The translations under genes and the position numbers were made by a program. Below, one piece after another: positions 1 through 6,637 of a stretch of DNA of 47,967 nucleotides. Below the pieces are notes generated by a model. The model made no database searches. It had not been told where the DNA came from and was given only the letters and a program-made list of their open reading frames with translations. Numbering within the stretch: position 1 is the stretch's first letter; each line of letters starts with the position of its first letter. This DNA comes from Candidatus Poribacteria bacterium (GTDB lineage: Bacteria > Poribacteria > WGA-4E > PCPOR2b): positions 1-47,967 of the forward strand of contig JAJDUM010000057.1 of NCBI GenBank assembly GCA_022826645.1, in the 5' to 3' direction.

Positions 1-2
1 GA

Positions 3-101
3 ATCGGGCATTTTATTGAACAGGTCTATAACCAGAAACGACCCCATTCGGCGTTAGGATATTTGACGCCGGTGGAATTTGAACAACAATACTTGTCTTA
101 A
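3..101 (+). CDS. IS3-family transposase (OrfB), C-terminal fragment
   Basis: Frame 3 is open from the window edge and ends at TAA. It encodes the characteristic C-terminal tail of IS3-family integrase-type transposases (the motif around NQKRPHSALGYLTP, followed by a short tail). Only the last 32 residues are inside the window, so the DDE catalytic domain is not visible. The family assignment rests on this well-conserved tail and on a terminal-repeat-like sequence just downstream. The element lies against the broken gene at 138-239 and appears to have caused that break. Confidence 0.85.
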   Translation: MGHFIEQVYNQKRPHSALGYLTPVEFEQQYLS

Positions 102-107
102 CTTTAC

Positions 108-140
108 TGATTTGTGGCCCAAATTAACGTTGGCACTTCA
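108..140. repeat. probable right terminal inverted repeat of the IS3-family element
   Basis: Read on the minus strand the segment starts TGAAGTGCCAACG and continues into an AT-rich stretch with GGGCCAC. IS3-family ends begin with TG and often look like this. It starts a few bases after the transposase stop, as expected for the right end. The left end is outside the window, so the match between ends cannot be tested here. The boundary at 140 is inferred from the TG rule and from the reading frame it truncates. Confidence 0.5.
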
Positions 141-239
141 AGCCTCCTCTTTAAGAACATCTGGATCTAAAATTTGTTCTATTGTAACTGCACCATATCC
201 ATTACGTGCGTCAACATCCCAATACGCCTTGAAATGCAA
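138..239 (-). pseudogene. 5' fragment of a small unknown gene cut by the IS3 element
   Basis: A minus-strand frame runs from about 239 to a TGA at 140-138. It has an AAGGAG ribosome-binding site at 254-249. The ATG at 248 touches that site, so the TTG at 239 (9-base spacer) is the better start. The 33-residue peptide contains AYWDVDARNGYG and ends LDPDVLKEEA. The stop codon TGA coincides with the first three bases of the putative IS end, so the original gene very likely continued and was truncated. I do not recognise the family. The gene is divergent from the conserved gene at 297. Confidence 0.5.
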
Positions 240-296
240 TATTATCATCTCCTTACACAAAACACTTTGAAAACTTAAAAAAGAGGGGCTACAAAA

Positions 297-1301
297 ATGG
301 GTAACAGGACTAAGAAGAGAGACAAAACGATTGAACTGAGAGACGATCAACTAATTTTTCGGTTCCCCAATGTACACGAAGGTGCTGAGTTCAGGATTGA
401 GTTTCAACGAACGTTACGGATTCCGGACGATAACCGGGCATATCGTCTGCCTCCGGGGCTTGGGGAATTTCCCCTATATCGTGTGGACGACTACCCGGAT
501 AACCTGCCAGATACTTGGGAGGCACATGGCGGGGTGTTCTTGCCGATGTATCAGACGGAAGCGATGTGGATCAATTTCCACGCTGACTATCCGATGGCTG
601 TCAAGATAGCAGCTGGCAAAATCAACGCGGTGACCGGGGAGGCATGGAAGGACGAACTTACCGAAACACCTCAGGACTATTTGGTGGTTCCAGAGCAGCC
701 GTGGCTTGACGGTTTCTGTGTCGAAAAAGGTCTAATTCGTCAGTTCGTCGCGATGCCGTTGGGCGAAGGCTACACGGCGGAGGAACAGTTGACGGGAGAG
801 GCGGAGCATGGCGGACTTCAGATTGCGGTCTACCCGATGCAGGCGTCGATATACGAGGCGCGACAAAATGAGCGAATGCAGTATCTAAATGATATTGTCT
901 GCATGACGCCTCCACCCCGCGAGATGGGGTTGGCACCGGGCGGTCTGATGCGTCAGGAGATATACGAGGACGAATGCGGCTTTGATGCGTGGGATAGGTC
1001 AATTCACTCGCGTTGCTTTGTGCATATCCTCAACAGTGTTCAGCTTGTCCACCTGACGGGTTGCGAGCCGCCGGGCAAACCGCTAACTGCACAGGATTAC
1101 ACAGCCAGAGGGCTACCATGGTTCGATTATTACGCGGGGGACTTGGCAGCTTTAGAAGGTGCGAAAAAGTTGGCTGGACTGGACAGTGTCGCCGTCACTC
1201 AGTTGAAGACAGGGAAAGGATTTCTCAAGGACAACGATCCAGTCACGCCGGCAGTGGTGAAGAAGTTGAGCAAGTTGATGATACGGGAGGGCGTCTTCTA
1301 A
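297..1301 (+). CDS. conserved hypothetical protein, 334 aa
   Basis: This is a soluble protein with no signal peptide or membrane span. I recognise the pattern of a widespread uncharacterised bacterial family: an N-terminal IEFQRTLRIPDD segment with PLPPGLG-like spacing, a central MYQTEAMW segment, then KINAVTGE, PEQPWLDGF and IRQFVAMPLG with HGGLQIAVYP. Some relatives carry the misleading label 'integral membrane protein', which this sequence does not support. Function is unknown. The start follows AAAGAGGGG with suitable spacing. It lies 38 bp upstream of the recombinase gene on the same strand, so the two may be co-transcribed. The start is convincing because the conserved core begins soon after it. 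Confidence 0.85.
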   Translation: MGNRTKKRDKTIELRDDQLIFRFPNVHEGAEFRIEFQRTLRIPDDNRAYRLPPGLGEFPLYRVDDYPDNLPDTWEAHGGVFLPMYQTEAMWINFHADYPMAVKIAAGKINAVTGEAWKDELTETPQDYLVVPEQPWLDGFCVEKGLIRQFVAMPLGEGYTAEEQLTGEAEHGGLQIAVYPMQASIYEARQNERMQYLNDIVCMTPPPREMGLAPGGLMRQEIYEDECGFDAWDRSIHSRCFVHILNSVQLVHLTGCEPPGKPLTAQDYTARGLPWFDYYAGDLAALEGAKKLAGLDSVAVTQLKTGKGFLKDNDPVTPAVVKKLSKLMIREGVF

Positions 1302-1339
1302 GAAATACGGGGACCGCCACTTGGACTGCGGAGAGTATC

Positions 1340-2242
1340 ATGAAGCAAGGGAAAGAATCAGGGACAGGTTTGAGAATCGCCTCGGGTACGGGGGAGGAGA
1401 TTCGGGCTAACGTATCGGACAACACGCTCAAAGCGTATGAGCACGCGACACGCAAGCTACAGGACTGGCTGGACGACCGTACGCTAAACGATGCAGTCTT
1501 GGCTGAATATATCCGTTTTCTGCATACGGAAGGTAAATCGCCGGCGACGATCAATCTGTTACTGTCCGCGGTCAAGTGGATGGCTGAGTACCACGGAATT
1601 GAGGAGGTCGCTGGGGCTATCACTGCACGCACCTGGTCCGATATCCGCGGAGCGAAAAAACCGCAGGATCGTAAGCAAGCCGATGGGCTTACATGGGCCG
1701 AGGTAGAGCGGGTGTGCAGAGTTGCCGAGTCCTCAGAAACTGTGGCAGGTCTACGCGATGCGGCAATGATCAGTCTGATGAGCGATTGCCTACTCCGAAT
1801 TTCCGAGGCTGTCGCAGTCAATGTGGAGGATATTGGCGAGGAGGGGCTTCAAATACACAGGACGGGGCGGGACGATATTTTGTATATCTGCGAATGGACG
1901 CGGGGGTTGATAATACACTATCGTCGGAAGGCCGGGATTGCGTCAGGTGCGTTGTTTAGGAGAATACGCTTCCAGAACCGTGTGACGGAAGACCGCCTCG
2001 GTGTGAAGGGCGCGCGTGAAGCGATACGTCGGCGTGCGGCGGAAGCGGGAGTGAAGGGGAACATCAGTGGGCACTCGCTTCGGATTGGATCTGCGGTTTC
2101 GCTGGCTGAGGCTGGTGCAACGGTGAGCGAGGTGCAACAGGCGGGGCGATGGCAAGGACCTACAATGCCGGTGCGCTACGTGAGAGAGGCACCCGCGGAG
2201 CAGAGTCCAGTGGAGAGGTATAAAGATGGACGCAATAAGTAG
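1340..2242 (+). CDS. tyrosine recombinase/integrase, possibly impaired
   Basis: The 300-residue protein has an N-terminal SAM-like core-binding domain (about residues 25-95, with the segment KSPATINLLLSAVKWM) and a C-terminal catalytic domain. Visible catalytic residues are Arg153 (LLRISE), His245 and Arg248 (GHSLRIG), Trp271 (AGRWQ) and nucleophile Tyr280 (VRYVRE). In related recombinases the beta-hairpin after the first arginine carries a catalytic lysine (often SKTDQEG). Here the segment reads IHRTGRDDILYI, apparently a few residues short and without that lysine. The start is set by GGAG at 1330-1333 upstream of the ATG. A longer upstream frame overlaps the preceding gene and is not credible. 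Small-gene cassettes follow directly downstream. Confidence 0.85.
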   Translation: MKQGKESGTGLRIASGTGEEIRANVSDNTLKAYEHATRKLQDWLDDRTLNDAVLAEYIRFLHTEGKSPATINLLLSAVKWMAEYHGIEEVAGAITARTWSDIRGAKKPQDRKQADGLTWAEVERVCRVAESSETVAGLRDAAMISLMSDCLLRISEAVAVNVEDIGEEGLQIHRTGRDDILYICEWTRGLIIHYRRKAGIASGALFRRIRFQNRVTEDRLGVKGAREAIRRRAAEAGVKGNISGHSLRIGSAVSLAEAGATVSEVQQAGRWQGPTMPVRYVREAPAEQSPVERYKDGRNK

Positions 2243-2362
2243 TTTTGGGTTGGCGTTCCTTTAATCAGGATGCATTATTTGAGGTATTACAAACCCATCT
2301 TATGGGGAAGCCCCGGAAATATAATGGCTTAATATCTGACTCCTTAGACAGGAGGGATAACC

Positions 2363-2488
2363 ATGCTTAGCCTTGAGCAAACACTGAGGCTTATCAAAGC
2401 AGCGTTTGAGTATGAGATGGCTTTAGCCCGGTACGAAAACGCTTTGCTAAGATATGAAATAGCATTGAAGAATAGGCTGCATCAATAA
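2363..2488 (+). CDS. small hypothetical protein, 41 aa
   Basis: This short frame has a strong ribosome-binding site (CAGGAGGG at 2348-2355, 7-base spacer) and encodes a peptide rich in Leu, Ala, Glu and Arg. It contains an internal near-repeat (YEMALARYENALLRYEIALK) that would form an amphipathic helix or short coiled coil. It follows the recombinase gene by 120 bp and precedes the small-gene cassettes in the same direction. No family is recognised. The strong site and clean helix pattern argue that it is translated, but its small size keeps confidence moderate. Confidence 0.5.
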   Translation: MLSLEQTLRLIKAAFEYEMALARYENALLRYEIALKNRLHQ

Positions 2489-2539
2489 CCCATCCATATT
2501 AAACCATTCTGGGGTTTTCCCGCCCTAACGGAGGTTGTC

Positions 2540-2749
2540 ATGGCTCGTGCTGTTTTTTGGATACCATTTACACTTTGCGTGTGCATTAGTATTCTTACCA
2601 CGTCAACACCTAGCGGACTGTCTCGGACGCCGTCAAATTATTTTTATATTGAATTGGTTAAATCCGTCGCTGAAGGCGTCATTTGGGGCTTAGTGCTTGG
2701 TAGTTTATCTGTATTGGGACTGAAGATTTATCATAAACTGAAGAAGTAG
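2540..2749 (+). CDS. small membrane protein, 69 aa (cassette 1, gene 1)
   Basis: The protein has two hydrophobic segments, about residues 4-20 and 41-61, separated by a Ser/Thr/Pro-rich loop, and ends in a basic tail (YHKLKK). This suggests a two-span inner-membrane protein, or a cleaved leader plus one anchor. The start follows GGAG with a short spacer, and this start region is shared with the gene at 3157. No family is recognised. It is the first gene of cassette unit 1, with the small gene at 2843 behind it. Confidence 0.6.
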   Translation: MARAVFWIPFTLCVCISILTTSTPSGLSRTPSNYFYIELVKSVAEGVIWGLVLGSLSVLGLKIYHKLKK

Positions 2750-2842
2750 GTCTCCGGCACCACCCGGACATCCACTAAACATCTTGTAGTAGACTACACA
2801 TCTACTACTTACAAATCTCTGCCAGAATAGAGGTAAAATGCC

Positions 2843-3037
2843 ATGCAGGGTTTTACAAGGCCACCTAGGCACAGGAGTGACGCTGAGATTAGAAAACGCT
2901 TATCCAAGGCGTTACCTAAACCTCAAGTGACACCTGCCGAGGAAACCCTTGCAAAAATGGTTGCACAACGTATGTCCATAACATACCAATTTGCTTGCTT
3001 TCAATTTCGGAAAGTAGTTGTGCAATATCAGAGATAG
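2843..3037 (+). CDS. small basic protein, 64 aa (cassette 1, gene 2)
   Basis: The peptide starts MQGFTRP and is rich in Arg, Lys and Pro, with a central segment KALPKPQVTPAEETLAKMVAQRM. The first residues match those of the gene at 3721 (MQDFTKP), and the DNA just upstream is clearly homologous (2750 onward against 3628 onward). This supports the start and a common origin, although the remaining residues are not obviously alike. GAGGT at 2829-2833 is a plausible ribosome-binding site. A perfect hairpin follows at 3051-3088. Function is unknown. Confidence 0.5.
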   Translation: MQGFTRPPRHRSDAEIRKRLSKALPKPQVTPAEETLAKMVAQRMSITYQFACFQFRKVVVQYQR

Positions 3038-3050
3038 TTTTCCCCGGCAA

Positions 3051-3088
3051 TTTATCAGGGAGTGCCACACGAAACACTCCCTGATAAA
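3051..3088 (+). terminator. perfect 14-bp hairpin closing cassette unit 1
   Basis: TTTATCAGGGAGTG (3051-3064) pairs without mismatch with 3075-3088 across a 10-base loop. It follows the stop codon at 3037 and sits at the same place as the hairpin at 3919-3956 in unit 2. There is no T-run after it, so it could be a weak terminator, an mRNA-stabilising structure or a recombination site. Confidence 0.55.
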
Positions 3089-3156
3089 CTTCTTGAATGG
3101 TGATTTCTAACTAAGTTACTGGCTGTTCTGTTAACCCCTTTTATACGGAGATTGTC

Positions 3157-3621
3157 ATGTTCATGAAACGGTTGTTAGTTGTTCTGTCTTGTGTCTTAGG
3201 TGTCTACTTGTTTGGTTCGCTGATGCCAATAAATAGCCAAACTTATTCCAATCTAACGTTGGAGAGCGAATTGAGAGGCATTCGACAAAGTACCTCTCGA
3301 ATCCAAAAAATGGACGCAGCCTTTCAGCTTTATAGCACTCAAAACCATTCAACTCTTTTGATGCTTGATACGCGCGATGGACGCATTTGGCAGGTCCATT
3401 GGTCTATAAAAGAAGATTCGTATACAGGAACTATACCGATCAATTCAAAGTCCCTTGCTGGTCAGAATAAACCGGGGCGTTTCACGCTCTATCCAACGAC
3501 TAATGTATGGAACTTTATTCTGCTTGACCAAGACAACGGACGGACTTGGCAATGTCAATTTGCAGTCAACGATCCGAAAGCCCGATTTATACAACCTATC
3601 AATACTTCACGAAAGTATTAA
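3157..3621 (+). CDS. secreted protein with two DxxxGRxWQ repeats, 154 aa (cassette 2, gene 1)
   Basis: A signal peptide is evident: MFMKRLLVVLSCVLGVYLFG followed by a Ser/Gln region. The mature part has two similar beta-rich units: TLLMLDTRDGRIWQVHWS (about residues 66-83) and FILLDQDNGRTWQCQFA (about 120-136), the second preceded by GRFTLYPTTNVWN. I recall this motif from small uncharacterised bacterial proteins, including some in Bacteroidetes, but know no function. The ATG at 3157 follows CGGAG by a 6-base spacer; the ATG at 3163 is an alternative. It occupies the position of the 69-aa membrane protein in cassette unit 1. Confidence 0.7.
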   Translation: MFMKRLLVVLSCVLGVYLFGSLMPINSQTYSNLTLESELRGIRQSTSRIQKMDAAFQLYSTQNHSTLLMLDTRDGRIWQVHWSIKEDSYTGTIPINSKSLAGQNKPGRFTLYPTTNVWNFILLDQDNGRTWQCQFAVNDPKARFIQPINTSRKY

Positions 3622-3720
3622 AAGTGAGTGTCCGGCACCACCAGATAGCCACCCGATAAATTGCAGTGGACTCGGCACACCTACTGCTTGCAAATCTGTG
3701 CTAGAAGGAGGTTGAACACC

Positions 3721-3906
3721 ATGCAAGATTTCACGAAACCTATGTTATTCCCAATGAGTGAGAAACAACGTGAATATCGCAAAGCGCAAATTGAAGCAGA
3801 AGCAGCATATCCTAAACGTTTCAATAGTCGTAACGACTTCAAACGTTTCAAAATCGCTTTACTCAAACTCAAGGCTGCTGATATTGCGCTAACGCTTCCT
3901 TCATAA
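3721..3906 (+). CDS. small charged protein, 61 aa (cassette 2, gene 2)
   Basis: The protein starts MQDFTKP and continues with a highly charged helical region (EKQREYRKAQIEAEAAYPKRF, then FKRFKIALLKLKAADIAL). A strong ribosome-binding site, AGAAGGAGG, lies upstream. The leader DNA and first residues match the gene at 2843, so these are diverged or partly replaced duplicates. No family is recognised. A 16-bp perfect hairpin follows at 3919-3956. Confidence 0.55.
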   Translation: MQDFTKPMLFPMSEKQREYRKAQIEAEAAYPKRFNSRNDFKRFKIALLKLKAADIALTLPS

Positions 3907-3918
3907 ACAGAGTTGCAG

Positions 3919-3956
3919 TTCATAGGAGAGTGCTAAACAAAGCACTCTCCTATGAA
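3919..3956 (+). terminator. perfect 16-bp hairpin closing cassette unit 2
   Basis: TTCATAGGAGAGTGCT (3919-3934) pairs perfectly with 3941-3956 over a six-base loop. The sequence differs from the hairpin at 3051-3088 while pairing is complete in both, as expected if the structure is selected. It lies between the end of the plus-strand cassette and the convergent cupin gene, so it may serve as a terminator for either direction. There is no poly-T tail. Confidence 0.6.
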
Positions 3957-4030
3957 CTTCTCGAAGATGCTTTGATTCTTGCGGTGATTATACTTGAACA
4001 CCGCTTCTGCTACATAGATTGCTCGGAATT

Positions 4031-4729
4031 CTACTCGCGAGCCAAAACGGCGCGAGCACCATCAGCCGATCTAACCTTCCTTACAGCCCCCGCTTTGAGC
4101 ATTGCCAAATCTTCGCCCGACAACTCAAACTCCGCTCCATCAACGGTCAGATTGATCGTTCCATCGACAACCAGCCAATGCTCGTTGCAGGTCAAAGGCA
4201 CTTCGTCAATACTCTCATGCCGTTCTGGGCATTCCGATAAATCGGAACCCGGCTGGAATGTGACTGCTCGCCATTCACTTAACGGACAACGCGCCCCACG
4301 GTGCGGAATGGGACCGGTATTGCGTTCGCCGGGAACAATAAACCCCGGAACGGTCGGGACCGGTGGTCCTGATTCCTCGACCAAGATATGTGTCGGGCGC
4401 TTCTGTCGCTCAAGTTGTGTTACGATCGCGTTATTCTCGTAGCCGGTGAACATCTGAAACCGATGCACGACGCCCATGGGTGTGTAGACTAACGTATTAG
4501 GAGTAATCTCGAAGCGTTGGTCGTTTAACCATACCTCGCCGCGCCCAGCGGTGAACAACCACATTTCATCGTTGTCGTGATAGTGTGGCTCAACGCCTGT
4601 ACCTATCCGTTGATCAGGAAAATGGCGGAACGCGCTGACGGCTGTCCAGTCTGGATAAATCCCCTGTTCCCAATAGATGTTGTTTGAATTGCCCGAGCGG
4701 ATCATGTAGTGTTGGTTTTCGATTATCAT
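4031..4729 (-). CDS. cupin-domain protein, 232 aa
   Basis: The N-terminal half holds a cupin barrel. The first motif is visible as GTGVEPHYHDNDEMWLFTAG (His/His/Glu metal ligands, about residues 43-62), followed by a GEVWLNDQRFEITPNTLVYTPMGVVHRF strand pair giving the last ligand His. The second half (about 150-232) has the weaker beta pattern of a second cupin (HWLVVDGTINLTVDG...LSGEDLAMLKAGAVRKV). A two-domain cupin is likely, possibly a metal-dependent sugar isomerase, dioxygenase or binding protein; the substrate cannot be read. No strong ribosome-binding site precedes the start. It is the last gene of the minus-strand catabolic block. Confidence 0.75.
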   Translation of the reverse strand: MIIENQHYMIRSGNSNNIYWEQGIYPDWTAVSAFRHFPDQRIGTGVEPHYHDNDEMWLFTAGRGEVWLNDQRFEITPNTLVYTPMGVVHRFQMFTGYENNAIVTQLERQKRPTHILVEESGPPVPTVPGFIVPGERNTGPIPHRGARCPLSEWRAVTFQPGSDLSECPERHESIDEVPLTCNEHWLVVDGTINLTVDGAEFELSGEDLAMLKAGAVRKVRSADGARAVLARE

Positions 4730-4794
4730 TTGTTCGTTAGTCCATTAGTTCAAAGGTTCATTGGTTCATTGTTGTAACACAGAACTGAGTCATT

Positions 4795-4960
4795 CGTAGG
4801 GAACGGAGATCTCCGTTCCGTAGGTTCTCAACCACCGGGGTAATTGCCGGTCTGCTGCGCTTGTGTAGATCGAGATTCATATCTCGACATCTTCCTGCCA
4901 TGATCACAGTTTGGGAAAACTATGCCTACGAAAGAGTGTCGATTTTGGAAAATCGACCTA
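4795..4960. repeat. intergenic palindromes
   Basis: The gap between the cupin and the GHL-type gene holds no credible gene. It contains a 20-bp perfect palindrome (4800-4819, GAACGGAGATCTCCGTTC at its core), a short CCGG-gtaatt-CCGG stem and a 9-bp stem with a two-base loop at 4938-4957 (GTCGATTTT and its complement). Short GTAG-G/GATCGAGAT units recur. These look like REP-type or MITE remnants. The 4938-4957 hairpin could also help end transcription. Confidence 0.5.
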
Positions 4961-4998
4961 CAATAGGGCAACTGGTTTTGTCAGGATTAATCAAGGCA

Positions 4999-6618
4999 CT
5001 AGTGATATTCGATGTGTACCTCAAGCTTCTCAATCAGGATTTGACCTTGGCTATCAACAGGGCGTTCAGTCACTTGGACACCCACAAGATTATCACCGAC
5101 CGCTAAAACCTTGGGCTGTACCGCAAACACCAGCCACCCCTCCTTGACCGTCGGTGCGCCAAGCAGGATATTGTTGACTCGTACCTCGATCTGATCTTCA
5201 ATCCCCGCGGCTGCTGGGATGTTCTGAAGGGTGTCGGGATGACCGATGGTGGCCACAGTGACGGGCTGAAGTCGCTGATCGTCCGGTAGGTTTTCCGCCC
5301 CTGGATCGGACAGCAGCAGCCGAAGTGTAATTTGATCAACCTGATCTGCCGCTGCAGTAACATCATCCGCGACGGCGATTGTTAAGAGCGTATCCACTTT
5401 ACCATCGTTATCTAAAGCTGCAGGCAGCTGCCCGAACATATTCGTGTTGAAGTACATGAAGCGTGGCGTACTCCAATCCTCCGGGTTAGGTATGACGGTT
5501 GTGCCGTGCCCGCCACCGCGACGCTGTACAACGAAGGTTTTGTTCTGATGTTTGAGACCATCCGGTTCGCCGATTTCTTGATAAGCCTGACGATGTGTTG
5601 CCCAACCCTTCTCCAAATACATCTGGCCCACAACCCGATCCGTTCCCTCCGGGGTTGCGTGCGCGAAATTAAAGGTCTGGACCCCGTCTGCGCCCTGATG
5701 ATACCAATTCGCCGCCACACCCCGCATCACTTCAATCGGGGGCCACTGATAGCCGTCTGAGGCGTGATGGTCGTCGATGCACGGATAGAGTTTGATGTTC
5801 GTTCCCTCTGTGATTCTGCGGAACGCCGGGATATCCACATCGAACGATCTGCACCCCATAACGAAAATATCCAGCAATTCCTCCCGTGCCCAAGTTTCGG
5901 CGTCGATACCATCGAAATGACATCCTTCCAGGTTTTCGGGTATACGAGCCGCAAGTAGGAGCGGACGCCCACGTTTGTGCGCAACCTCCTGCAACATCGC
6001 TCGTGTCGCACGTATGAAATCGGTGAGCCTATCGCGGTACTCCCACTGATGTCCCGGCGGCAGGACGGGACAGACCCGCGCGAAGTCCAGTTCGATACCG
6101 TCAAAGTCGTAATCCTCCGCGGCCTCGCGGAGGATACCCAACTTGTATTCATGGACATCGTCGATAGCGAAGTTCCAGTAGCCGTTGGCGTTCCATAGAT
6201 GGATAAGCCAGTCGGGGTGTGCCTCCTTCATCGGAATCTTTGCGACGGGTCCCAAATCGTTGTCCGAACCGTTGATCCGGTAGGAAAAGAACGCTTCAAT
6301 CCCTCGCTGTTTCGATGCTTCAAGGAATTCTTGGACGATGTCAACCCCGTTGTCCGCCCACTCTTTAAATCCGGGCGAATCGTAGAGCGGTAAGACTTCG
6401 CTCGGATAGGGTGCCTGATGCCCCTCGCCCCAGCTCCAACAGATAGTGTCGATATGCGTTCCCGGTTCGTCGGCAAACATGAACTTCCACTCGACCAACC
6501 GTTCGAGCTCTTTTGTCGCGAACCTCGCGCCGTCCGCTGAAATAACGTCAAAATTGACAATCACCCGCCGACGCCTATTTATCGCGTCAATGTGTTCTGA
6601 GGGAAGTTGTCCCTTCAT
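4999..6618 (-). CDS. GHL-type (TIM-barrel) putative glycoside hydrolase, paralogue 1
   Basis: The 539-residue protein has a TIM-barrel domain of the DUF187/GHL10-like kind (about residues 15-380). Characteristic segments are a substrate-side YDFDGIELDFAR strand, a PPGHQWEYRDRLTDFIRATR helix, LAARIPENLEGCHFDGID and DGYQWPPIEVMRGVAANWYHQGADGVQTFNF. The C-terminal part (about 400-539) is beta-rich and may bind carbohydrate. The Glu and Asp of ELDF are likely catalytic candidates by analogy; the substrate is unknown. No signal peptide is seen, so it is probably cytoplasmic. It resembles the gene at 43544 closely and that at 9114 more distantly. It sits 19 bp downstream of the beta-propeller glycosidase-like gene, so the two are probably one operon. 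Confidence 0.75.
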   Translation of the reverse strand: MKGQLPSEHIDAINRRRRVIVNFDVISADGARFATKELERLVEWKFMFADEPGTHIDTICWSWGEGHQAPYPSEVLPLYDSPGFKEWADNGVDIVQEFLEASKQRGIEAFFSYRINGSDNDLGPVAKIPMKEAHPDWLIHLWNANGYWNFAIDDVHEYKLGILREAAEDYDFDGIELDFARVCPVLPPGHQWEYRDRLTDFIRATRAMLQEVAHKRGRPLLLAARIPENLEGCHFDGIDAETWAREELLDIFVMGCRSFDVDIPAFRRITEGTNIKLYPCIDDHHASDGYQWPPIEVMRGVAANWYHQGADGVQTFNFAHATPEGTDRVVGQMYLEKGWATHRQAYQEIGEPDGLKHQNKTFVVQRRGGGHGTTVIPNPEDWSTPRFMYFNTNMFGQLPAALDNDGKVDTLLTIAVADDVTAAADQVDQITLRLLLSDPGAENLPDDQRLQPVTVATIGHPDTLQNIPAAAGIEDQIEVRVNNILLGAPTVKEGWLVFAVQPKVLAVGDNLVGVQVTERPVDSQGQILIEKLEVHIEYH

Positions 6619-6637
6619 GAGGACTTAGCTCCTTCTG

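Larger units (their letters stand above)
2528..3965 (+). repeat. diverged tandem duplication of a two-gene cassette
   Basis: Unit 1 runs about 2528-3095 and unit 2 about 3143-3965. Each begins with ACGGAG(G/A)TTGTCATG, the start of a membrane or secreted protein gene. After that gene both share an intergenic block starting GT(C/G)TCCGGCACCACC (2750 and 3628) and continuing through a similar CAAATCT-GTGC/CTGCC segment to a second small gene encoding MQ(G/D)FT(R/K)P. Each ends in a perfect hairpin followed by CTTCT(T/C)GAA. The first genes and the stem sequences have diverged strongly, so the duplication is old or the cargo has been replaced. It lies directly downstream of a tyrosine recombinase. 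Confidence 0.65.

Noticed and set aside
1013..1339. Upstream extension of the recombinase frame
   Set aside because: It overlaps a conserved gene in another frame and looks like non-coding translation; the ATG at 1340 has a ribosome-binding site.
3051..3956. Integron attC sites at the cassette hairpins
   Set aside because: No convincing RYYYAAC/GTTRRRY core pair was seen, and the nearby recombinase is not recognisably IntI.
3930..4442. A 170-codon plus-strand frame over the cupin gene
   Set aside because: It is antisense to a protein with clear cupin motifs, and its translation has no recognisable pattern.
5727..6158. Long alternative frames inside the GHL-type gene
   Set aside because: They are shadows of a clear protein on the same strand in another frame.
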